A stretch of 9,061 nucleotides of DNA from Balneolaceae bacterium (GTDB lineage Bacteria; Bacteroidota; Rhodothermia; Balneolales; Balneolaceae): positions 1 through 9,061 of the forward strand of contig SKZL01000164.1 of NCBI GenBank assembly GCA_007127395.1. Reading direction: 5' to 3'. A program made the translations under genes and the position numbers. The notes under the pieces are model-generated. The model worked only from the letters and a program-made list of their open reading frames with translations, did not search any database and had not been told where the DNA came from. Below are positions 1 to 5,258 of this stretch, piece after piece (positions within the stretch are counted from its first letter, which is position 1; each line of letters opens with the position of its first letter).

Positions 1-48
1 AACTGCTGCATTTAATACATATCGTCCGCACATAATCTTTTTGGAGTA

Positions 49-153
49 AAAAGTGAAAAGGCAGGCAAAACGCAGAAGGCAGAAGGCAAAAGTAAACCCT
101 GAGCCTTGAACCCTGAACCCTGAGCCCTGAGCCCTGAAAACCTTTTCACTTTT
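49..153. repeat. Heptamer repeat array flanked by 13-bp inverted arms
   Basis: Six consecutive 7-base units of consensus CCYTGAR fill 97-138. Before them, CAGAAGG occurs twice in tandem (73-79, 80-86), followed by a related CAAAAGT (87-93). After them, CTTTTCA occurs twice in tandem (142-148, 149-155). The outer arms are perfectly complementary: AAAAGTGAAAAGG at 49-61 and CCTTTTCACTTTT at 141-153. The transcript could therefore fold into a long stem with the heptads in the loop. CTTTTCAC occurs again at 189-196. Short heptamer arrays of this kind are familiar in Bacteroidota intergenic DNA; no function is established. The periodicity and inverted arms are seen directly; any mobility or length variation is inference. 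Confidence 0.85.
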
Positions 154-156
154 CAC

Positions 157-170
157 CCCGAAGTGTCGGG
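157..170. repeat. Small perfect hairpin CCCGA-AGTG-TCGGG
   Basis: A 5-bp perfect stem with a 4-base loop lies just after the heptamer array and about 95 bases before the acetyltransferase start. No T tract follows, so it is not a convincing intrinsic terminator. It may belong to the same intergenic repeat family as the array. Confidence 0.4.
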
Positions 171-263
171 ACTGTCACTGCGCTCCAGCTTTTCACTCTT
201 AAATGTAATTTCCAAGCCACGAACAATCAAACACATTTTCTATATTGCCACAGATTTAAGAAT

Positions 264-866
264 ATGCCTGAACCTTCATCACATACCATCAAAGTCGTAC
301 ATGGCAAAAAGATTGAGCCGCATCTGGAAGCCCTTGCATCACTCCGAATCGAAATTTTCCGTGAGTTTCCCTATCTCTACGATGGCTCCATTGAATATGA
401 ACGAAACTACCTGAAAACCTATACAGGATCAACCGAAAGTATCGCTGTTCTGGTTTTTGACGGGGATCAGATGGTGGGAGCTTCCACCGGCCTGCCCCTG
501 GGGGATGAAACCGACGAATTCAAGGCACCTTTCCTGCAACATGATCACAATCCGGAACATATATTCTACTGCGGAGAGTCGATCCTGAAAAGAAATTATC
601 GCGGCCGTGGAATCTACTCCACTTTTATGAATGAACGCGAAAAACACGCCCGCCGGCTAAACCGCTTCAAAACCATCTGCTTCTGCGGGGTGGTAAGGCC
701 GGACAACCACCCGTTGCGTCCGAACAACTTTCAGCCTCTCGATCCGGTTTGGAAAAAATTCGGATACCAAAAACAGCCGGAACTCACCACCTACTACCAC
801 TGGAAAGATCTGAATGAGGAGAGCGAGTCAGCCAAAAAGATGGTTTTCTGGCTCAAAGAGCTGTAA
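264..866 (+). CDS. GNAT-family N-acetyltransferase
   Basis: This 200-residue protein has the layout of a single GNAT domain, which transfers an acetyl group from acetyl-CoA to an amine; the substrate cannot be told from sequence. The hydrophobic strand IAVLVFDGDQMVGASTG (60-76) fits the central GNAT beta strands. NYRGRG (111-116), followed by a hydrophobic helix, is a near match to the Q/R-x-x-G-x-G/A acetyl-CoA loop, with Asn in the first position. The C-terminal part, including VWKKFGY (162-168), fits the family's last strand and helix, where an F/YGF/Y pattern is common. There is no signal peptide or membrane segment, so it should be cytoplasmic. The ATG at 264 has no clear Shine-Dalgarno sequence, as usual in Bacteroidota. 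It appears to be a single-gene unit between two repeat-rich spacers. Confidence 0.8.
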   Translation: MPEPSSHTIKVVHGKKIEPHLEALASLRIEIFREFPYLYDGSIEYERNYLKTYTGSTESIAVLVFDGDQMVGASTGLPLGDETDEFKAPFLQHDHNPEHIFYCGESILKRNYRGRGIYSTFMNEREKHARRLNRFKTICFCGVVRPDNHPLRPNNFQPLDPVWKKFGYQKQPELTTYYHWKDLNEESESAKKMVFWLKEL

Positions 867-869
867 ACC

Positions 870-885
870 GGCCAAACCCCTGGCC
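870..885 (+). terminator. Hairpin just after the acetyltransferase stop (weak terminator candidate)
   Basis: GGCCA (870-874) and TGGCC (881-885) form a GC-rich 5-bp stem with a 6-base loop, beginning four bases after the stop codon. No T tract follows, so intrinsic termination is doubtful. It may instead protect the mRNA end or be chance. Confidence 0.3.
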
Positions 886-1193
886 TGATCAGTGCAACAT
901 ATAACCAAAACCACACTACTTCTTTGTGATTTTGCAGTTACTCACTCAACTGCACCCCTGCCATTCATCATAATAACCACCCCCACTCCCCCCCTTTGCG
1001 TCATTGCGGTTACCACACACCGGATTGAATACCTGCCATTCTTCACAAAATCCACCCCACATTTCCATCCCTTTGCACCTTTACACCTTGCCCCACTTGC
1101 ACCCTTGCTCCCCTTGCACCTCAGTTACCCACTCTATCAAATCCACACCAATCATGAGTGGAATTTCACTCCAAAAACAGAGATTTTGCAACC
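886..1193. repeat. G-poor intergenic stretch with degenerate 8-base repeat
   Basis: This spacer is rich in C, A and T on the plus strand and poor in G: 1021-1140 has only ten G in 120 bases. Within it, 1070-1118 reads as about six degenerate copies of an octamer close to CCCTTGCA, for example CCTTTGCA at 1070-1077, CCTTTACA at 1078-1085 and CCCTTGCT at 1102-1109. Open frames exist here but encode only low-complexity Pro/His/Thr/Leu-rich peptides without family character, so they are not called as genes. The xseA promoter probably lies here, but I see no confident -35/-10 pair. Confidence 0.6.
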
Positions 1194-2525
1194 ATGGCAG
1201 ATCAGATCCCTTTTGCATTCGATATACCGTCAGTCACAGAACTGACCCACAAGATCAAACAGATCCTGGAGCATAATTTCCGCGATATTCTGGTTGAAGG
1301 CGAAATCAGCAATCTGAACCGCAGCCGGAACGGCCACATATACTTTACGGTCAAAGATGATAATGCACAGCTCCCCTGTGTGATCTGGCGAAGCATGGCC
1401 GATCGGCTTAGTGTGGACATCCGCGACGGACAACAGGTGGTGTTGGGCGGTGATATTCAGGTCTATGCACCACACGGACGATATCAGATGATTGTGGGAC
1501 TGGTTCAGCAAGCCGGAGTGGGCAAGCTGCAGCAAAAGTTTGAAGAGCTGAAACAGAAACTTGAGCAGGAAGGCCTGTTTGATGACATCCACAAGAAATT
1601 GATACCCAATTTCCCCAAAAAGATCGGGGTCATCACCTCAGCGACGGGTGCAGCATTTCACGATATCCGATCAACTATGGAGCATCGATGGCCGGTTGCC
1701 ACACTAATCCTTCACCATGCAAGCGTGCAGGGGCTCAACGCAGCCGGTGAAATTGCAGCCGCAATCCATACATTCACCTCTATGAGTGATCCGGTAGACC
1801 TGCTGATAATTGGGCGGGGTGGGGGTTCACTGGAAGATCTATGGCCGTTTAACGAAGAGATCGTCGCCAGGGCAATATTTGAATGCTCTATTCCGGTGAT
1901 CAGTGCAGTAGGGCACGAAGTGGATTTCAGCATCTCCGACTTTGTGGCCGATGTAAGGGCCGCCACACCCACACAAGCCGTTATCCTTGCCACTCCCGAC
2001 ATCAATGAGATCCGTTTTCAGGTAGAAGATCACACAACGGCGATTGAATCACTACTGAAACAAAAAATTGATCACTATCGCGAATATGTAAACCGTCTGA
2101 TCCATTCACATGCCATTCTTGTGGTACGTGAAAAACTGAGATATCATGCTGACAAAACCGCGCGTTTCATTGATAAACTCTCCACCCAGATGAATCACAT
2201 GGTCTATCAAAAAGAGAGTGAACTGAAACATCTGGTTTCCGGCTTAAATCGTTACAATCCATCCATCAAAATTGAGCAATCCGGCAGACAGGTTCAATCC
2301 TTGAATGAGCGTCTTACAAACCGATATGAACGCTTGATCCGCCGCAAAAGTGATCAGATACAAACCCTTCAATCCGGACTCGAAAAACTCAATCCTAAAT
2401 CCCCACTGGAGCGTGGGTTTACCAGGATTTTGCAAAACGGAAAGTGGATTCGCAGAAGAGAACAGCTGAACATCAAGGCTCCGATCGATGTTGAATGGCG
2501 TGATGGCTTTCAGCGGATTGAGTGA
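1194..2525 (+). CDS. xseA: Exodeoxyribonuclease VII large subunit
   Basis: This is the catalytic subunit of exonuclease VII, which degrades single-stranded DNA from both ends into oligonucleotides together with several XseB subunits. Numbering is from ATG 1194 (443 residues). The N-terminal OB-fold covers about 6-105, with ILVEGEISNLNRSRNGHIYF around 32-51. The conserved catalytic domain follows, with PKKIGVITSATGAAFHDI (141-158), the glycine-rich IIGRGGGSLEDLWPFNEE (205-222) and GHEVDFSISDFVADVRAATP (240-259). The C-terminal region is helical, then ends in SPLERGFTRILQNGKWI, the usual closing segment. E. coli XseA has 456 residues, so the length is normal. A GTG at 1158 would add 12 residues (MEFHSKNRDFAT); I prefer ATG 1194 because homology begins right after it. 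No xseB frame follows, although the two are often adjacent in other bacteria. A terminator-like hairpin overlaps the stop codon. Confidence 0.95.
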   Translation: MADQIPFAFDIPSVTELTHKIKQILEHNFRDILVEGEISNLNRSRNGHIYFTVKDDNAQLPCVIWRSMADRLSVDIRDGQQVVLGGDIQVYAPHGRYQMIVGLVQQAGVGKLQQKFEELKQKLEQEGLFDDIHKKLIPNFPKKIGVITSATGAAFHDIRSTMEHRWPVATLILHHASVQGLNAAGEIAAAIHTFTSMSDPVDLLIIGRGGGSLEDLWPFNEEIVARAIFECSIPVISAVGHEVDFSISDFVADVRAATPTQAVILATPDINEIRFQVEDHTTAIESLLKQKIDHYREYVNRLIHSHAILVVREKLRYHADKTARFIDKLSTQMNHMVYQKESELKHLVSGLNRYNPSIKIEQSGRQVQSLNERLTNRYERLIRRKSDQIQTLQSGLEKLNPKSPLERGFTRILQNGKWIRRREQLNIKAPIDVEWRDGFQRIE

Positions 2526-2548
2526 TTCACACTCAACACTCCTTTTTT
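2518..2548 (+). terminator. Intrinsic terminator candidate of xseA
   Basis: TTGAGTG (2518-2524) and CACTCAA (2530-2536) form a perfect 7-bp stem with a 5-base loop, followed six bases later by six T residues (2543-2548). The left arm overlaps the xseA TGA stop at 2523-2525. The gap before the T tract is longer than ideal. It would separate xseA from the two-component genes. Confidence 0.5.
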
Positions 2549-2602
2549 AACCATTTTTTAAAAATAATAGAGATTAGAACCCAATTCTTACCCTTACATT
2601 CC

Positions 2603-2618
2603 TTAGATTCTAGTCTAA
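2603..2618. promoter_or_regulatory. Short inverted repeat upstream of the kinase gene
   Basis: TTAGA (2603-2607) and TCTAA (2614-2618) are inverted about a 6-base centre, 22 bases before the kinase ATG. The size suits a dimeric regulator site, but a 5-bp arm in AT-rich DNA can arise by chance. The 114-base spacer 2526-2639 holds nothing else clear beyond the terminator candidate. Confidence 0.25.
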
Positions 2619-2639
2619 TTTTTACCGGGGCCGGATACT

Positions 2640-4061
2640 ATGAATACTTTGATAGTCGGGTACAACGATAAAGTGCGGGTTGTTTTGTCAAAAGCACTCG
2701 ACAAACGAAATCATTACTTCTCAGAGATAGAACCTGCAGATGAAAAACTTCAACTGCTCACGGAAAAAAATATCTCCCTCATATTCCTGACCGATATCCA
2801 CGAGAACACTCTCCGTTTCAGCCGAATGATCCGAGCGTTGAAAAACGGCCGCCGTTACACCATCTATTCAGTAATCAGTGCCAATGATATTGATCAGCTT
2901 TATAAACTGCTGGATGCTGATGTAGATCAATACATTTTGGAGTCACTTTTTGATGAACAGCGACTTGATATCCGAATTGAATTTGCTGAAAGACAGGCCA
3001 GAAATAAACAGGGACAGTTTCTGATTGAGCAAAAGCTGCGCGACAGTGAAGCGCGGGCCAGAACAATTCTTAGAACCACTGTGGATGCCATCATTACCAT
3101 CGATGAACGGGGGTTGATCCGATCGTTCAACAGAGCGGCTGAAATTCTGTTTCAATATGAAACTTCCGAGGTAATCGGTAAGAATGTACATATCCTGATG
3201 CCTCAACCTTACAAGAAAGAGCATGATGGCTATATTCAGAATTATCATGACACCGGTGCAAAAAAAATTATCGGTATTGGCCGGGAAGTGACCGGGCGTC
3301 GAAAAGATGGCACTACCTTTCCGATGTACCTTGCCGTCAGTGAAGTACAAACGAACGATCAAAAGCTGTTTACCGGGATTGTTCGGGACATCACGGAACA
3401 GCGCCGGCTCGAACAGGAGGTACTCCGCATCAGTGAACACGAACGGCTGCGTATCGGACAAGATCTTCATGACGGACTCGGACAGATGCTCACCGGAATC
3501 ACCCTAATCAACAAAAATATCGCTGCATCCCTGCGTGATGAAAATCATGCGTTGGCTGATGAATCGGAAGAGATCACCAGCTTGATCAAGGAGGCTGATG
3601 AGTATGCCAGAAACCTATCACGAACACTCATTCCTGTTGAACTTGATACAGGCGGACTCAAAACTGCAATCAAAAGACTTGCCGAGAATGCCAAAAAACT
3701 GTTCGGTATCGATTGTGAACTTAAAGATTTTGTGGATATCCATTTTGATGATCCTACATCCCTGACCCACCTCTATCGTATTGTACAGGAGGCAACCAGC
3801 AATGCTGTCAAACATGGAAACTCCGGTAAAGTGATTATCAGTATGGAGTCAGAAGCTGATAAACTGACCCTGACCATTCAGGACGATGGTTCCGGTTTCC
3901 CGGATGAATGGGATAAAAATAAAGGGCTTGGGGTGCGTATTATGCAGTTTCGTGCCAATCTGATCGGTGCAAACCTCCAGATCAGGGAAAGTGACCTCGG
4001 CGGAGCGGCAATTGAAGTTACCATTTTTTCAGTTGGATCAACTTATAAACTTATTCAATAA
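2640..4061 (+). CDS. Soluble FixL-like haem-PAS sensor histidine kinase (HisKA_3 type)
   Basis: This 473-residue cytoplasmic kinase has no signal or membrane segment. Residues 1-120 resemble a receiver fold but are degenerate: the usual acidic pair reads ND (9-10), the beta-3 end reads LTD (50-52), and the switch lysine region reads YILESLF (98-104). Residues about 140-255 are a PAS domain very close to rhizobial FixL. Aligned to Bradyrhizobium FixL, proximal haem His200 is His195, distal Arg220 is Arg215, Ile215 is Ile210, Leu236 is Leu231, and Ile238 is Val233. Two haem-propionate contacts, Arg206 and His214, are Asn201 and Lys209 here. The kinase core is of the NarX type, not the FixL HisKA type: LHDGLGQ carries phospho-acceptor His277, Asn388 lies in the ATPase N box, and DDGSGF (415-420) and GLGVRIMQFR (429-438) are the G boxes. 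The response regulator 68 bases downstream is its likely partner. Sensing of O2 or another haem ligand is inferred. Confidence 0.88.
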   Translation: MNTLIVGYNDKVRVVLSKALDKRNHYFSEIEPADEKLQLLTEKNISLIFLTDIHENTLRFSRMIRALKNGRRYTIYSVISANDIDQLYKLLDADVDQYILESLFDEQRLDIRIEFAERQARNKQGQFLIEQKLRDSEARARTILRTTVDAIITIDERGLIRSFNRAAEILFQYETSEVIGKNVHILMPQPYKKEHDGYIQNYHDTGAKKIIGIGREVTGRRKDGTTFPMYLAVSEVQTNDQKLFTGIVRDITEQRRLEQEVLRISEHERLRIGQDLHDGLGQMLTGITLINKNIAASLRDENHALADESEEITSLIKEADEYARNLSRTLIPVELDTGGLKTAIKRLAENAKKLFGIDCELKDFVDIHFDDPTSLTHLYRIVQEATSNAVKHGNSGKVIISMESEADKLTLTIQDDGSGFPDEWDKNKGLGVRIMQFRANLIGANLQIRESDLGGAAIEVTIFSVGSTYKLIQ

Positions 4062-4129
4062 ACCCTATCAACTTTTCCTGATTTCAGTTACATTTAATCG
4101 TCGCAAAATCTCCGTAAATACTGACTCCT

Positions 4130-4786
4130 ATGGCTTCCGATAAACGAATCTACATTGTTGATGACCACCCTCTTATGAGAAAAGGTCTGGTAATGACCAT
4201 TGAAAAAGAGATGGGATTTGAGGTGTGTGGTCAGGCTGAAAGCGCTGAGGAAGGTTTAAATGAAATTATCGATTTAAAACCTGATGCAGCTGTATTTGAT
4301 ATCTCTCTTCCGGGCATGAACGGGATTGAACTGATCAAAAATGTACTTCATCAGATGCCTGATCTGAAAATATTGGTGGTTTCGCGTCACGATGAAGATC
4401 TCTACGCGGAACGTGCATTGCGTGCCGGTGCCAAAGGATACCTCATGAAACTGGAAGCCGGCGAAACACTGGTAACCGCTCTGCGGCAGATTTTAAAAGG
4501 GGGTATCTATCTCAGTGAAAAGATCGGATCCAAAATGATCATGAAGATGGCATCCGGCAACTCATCTAAAAGTGATAATCCGCTTGACCTGTTGAGTGAT
4601 CGTGAACTGGAGGTTTTTGAACTTACCGGCCAGGGTCTGTCTACCAAGGATATCGGTAGCAAACTTCACATCTCAGTTAAAACCGTTGAATCACACCGCG
4701 CCAATATTAAAGATAAGCTGCAACTTGAAACAGCCAATGAGCTGATGCGTCACGCCGTACGATGGGTGGAGGATAGTTCGAGATAA
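4130..4786 (+). CDS. NarL/FixJ-family DNA-binding response regulator
   Basis: This 218-residue protein has a complete receiver domain (about 5-122). The acidic pair is Asp11-Asp12, the phospho-acceptor is Asp57 (VFDISLPGMNG), the conserved Ser is 85, and the switch lysine is Lys107 in GYLMK. A linker leads to a LuxR-type helix-turn-helix (about 153-215): LSDRELEVFELTGQGLSTKD opens the domain, and VKTVESHRANIKDKL (183-197) is the recognition region. The HisKA_3 kinase 68 bases upstream is the natural phosphodonor, and no terminator hairpin is obvious between them, so they are probably co-transcribed. Phosphorylation would promote dimerisation and binding to inverted or direct half-sites. Its targets are unknown; nearby palindromic sites at 5101-5116 and 7959-7974 are candidates by proximity only. 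The start ATG 4130 lacks a Shine-Dalgarno sequence. Confidence 0.93.
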   Translation: MASDKRIYIVDDHPLMRKGLVMTIEKEMGFEVCGQAESAEEGLNEIIDLKPDAAVFDISLPGMNGIELIKNVLHQMPDLKILVVSRHDEDLYAERALRAGAKGYLMKLEAGETLVTALRQILKGGIYLSEKIGSKMIMKMASGNSSKSDNPLDLLSDRELEVFELTGQGLSTKDIGSKLHISVKTVESHRANIKDKLQLETANELMRHAVRWVEDSSR

Positions 4787-4810
4787 CTCTCATTGTTTAT
4801 TTAAATCAAA

Positions 4811-4834
4811 TGAGGCTTTGAAAAGCCTTAATTC
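4811..4834 (+). terminator. Terminator candidate after the response regulator
   Basis: AGGCTT (4813-4818) and AAGCCT (4823-4828) form a perfect 6-bp stem with a TGAA loop. A G-U and an outer T-A pair can extend it to 4811-4830. It lies 24 bases after the regulator stop. The following sequence is only weakly T-rich, so termination efficiency is uncertain. Confidence 0.5.
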
Positions 4835-4853
4835 GGCACCTTATCCCGACTGC

Positions 4854-4910
4854 TTTTGGGGGTCAAATGAAGTCAAACTATTTCAGCATTTTCAAAGTAT
4901 ACCCCCAAAA
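4854..4910. repeat. Perfect 10-bp inverted repeat TTTTGGGGGT / ACCCCCAAAA
   Basis: The arms at 4854-4863 and 4901-4910 are exact reverse complements, separated by 37 bases with no strong internal structure. It could be a large-loop hairpin, the remains of a small inverted-repeat element, or paired protein sites. The arms are too far apart for an ordinary intrinsic terminator, although the right arm continues into an A run (4907-4913), which reads as a T run on the opposite strand. Confidence 0.55.
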
Positions 4911-5026
4911 AAACTCTTCATTTCAATCAGTAACTCTAAAAAAATATTTTCTGATCAATTGGGTACCGGACAAAATATTTATACTTTTTTTTAAGATCAT
5001 AGAGTCTTAATTATTTATCTATCTTC

Positions 5027-5055
5027 TTGATTTTTAGCACTCTATTTAATAGAAT
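5027..5055 (+). promoter_or_regulatory. Sigma70-like promoter candidate
   Basis: TTGATT (5027-5032, four of six against TTGACA) and TAGAAT (5050-5055, five of six against TATAAT) are separated by exactly 17 bases. Transcription would begin near 5062, about eight bases before the shared structured element, placing that element at the very 5' end of the porin mRNA. Core Bacteroidota often use a different promoter (TTTG/TAnnTTTG), so the call depends on lineage. AT-rich DNA also produces such matches by chance. Confidence 0.4.
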
Positions 5056-5069
5056 TAGAACAATATTAT

Positions 5070-5131
5070 AAATCTCTGATCGGAAAATCCATTAGCAGTA
5101 ATGGGGAAACCCCCTACTTCATGATCAGATT
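5070..5131 (+). ncRNA. Shared structured element, copy 1 (leader RNA or operator)
   Basis: The copy begins with AAATCTCTGAT (5070-5080), identical to 7918-7928. CTGATC (5076-5081) pairs with GATCAG (5123-5128), closing a stem that AAT/ATT can extend around a two-base bulge. Inside, CCATTA (5089-5094) pairs with TAATGG (5099-5104) around a GCAG loop, followed directly by GGGG-AAA-CCCC (5103-5113), which shares two G with that stem. The core WTRGGGWWWCCCCYTA (5101-5116) and ATCAG (5124-5128) recur at the same mutual spacing in copy 2. The interior hairpin differs in sequence between copies but keeps its pairing, as a folded RNA would. The palindromic core would equally suit a dimeric DNA-binding protein. 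I do not recognise a known riboswitch class. It lies 127 bases before the porin ATG. Confidence 0.45.
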
Positions 5132-5210
5132 AATACCTGTTACTCTTTTATTAATCACTTTGGATATAAGTCCCATCGAAAACAATAAAGGACAGCCTAT
5201 TCTTAAATAG
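5121..5210 (+). CDS. Possible 29-residue leader ORF
   Basis: An ATG inside the shared element opens a 29-codon frame ending in TAG at 5208-5210, 48 bases before the porin ATG. The peptide starts MIRLIPVTLLLITLDI, a short hydrophobic stretch after one Arg, and ends in a polar tail. It could be a regulatory leader peptide or a tiny membrane peptide, but frames of this length are common by chance in AT-rich spacers. There is no ribosome-binding sequence and no recognised family. Confidence 0.15.
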   Translation: MIRLIPVTLLLITLDISPIENNKGQPILK

Positions 5211-5258
5211 TTCTACCATATAGTTTGAAAACTTAAACATTGAGATAACAATAACATT

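Larger units (their letters stand above)
4787..5258. other. 472-base AT-rich intergenic region before the porin gene
   Basis: No convincing gene is seen on either strand. From left to right it holds a hairpin (4811-4830), a 10-bp inverted repeat (4854-4910), very AT-rich DNA (about 4930-5070), a sigma70-like promoter (5027-5055), a structured element shared with the spacer before the Acg-like gene (5070-5131), and a 29-codon open frame (5121-5210). The dyad AGTTT-GA-AAACT (5222-5233) lies 25 bases before the porin ATG. The length and density of signals suggest that the porin-YceI genes have complex regulation. Confidence 0.6.

Noticed and set aside
97..138. CRISPR array reading of the heptamer block
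   Set aside because: The repeat unit is 7 bases, with no spacers between copies and no cas genes nearby; it is a simple tandem repeat.
163..414. 83-codon plus-strand frame overlapping the acetyltransferase
   Set aside because: It overlaps the repeat spacer and the start of a clearly recognisable GNAT gene in another frame; its composition is not protein-like.
1158..1193. GTG start giving xseA 12 extra residues
   Set aside because: The added residues have no XseA similarity, and the ATG at 1194 starts immediately before the conserved region.
892..1276. Two overlapping plus-strand open frames of 117 and 90 codons before xseA
   Set aside because: They encode low-complexity Pro/His/Thr/Leu-rich peptides generated by the G-poor repeat region, and both overlap the xseA start. 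No family character and no ribosome-binding sequence.
2943..3470. 175-codon minus-strand frame inside the kinase gene
   Set aside because: It is antisense to a well-supported PAS/HisKA_3 coding region and shows no domain of its own.
4960..4990. Bacteroidota-style promoter (TTG with TACTTTTT about 20 bases later)
   Set aside because: Only a partial match to TTTG/TAnnTTTG within homopolymer-rich DNA and about 270 bases from the porin start; the pair at 5027-5055 is a better candidate.
5222..5233. AGTTT-GA-AAACT dyad as an operator before the porin ATG
   Set aside because: Five-base arms in AT-rich DNA without a second occurrence in the window; noted in the spacer description but not called as a site.
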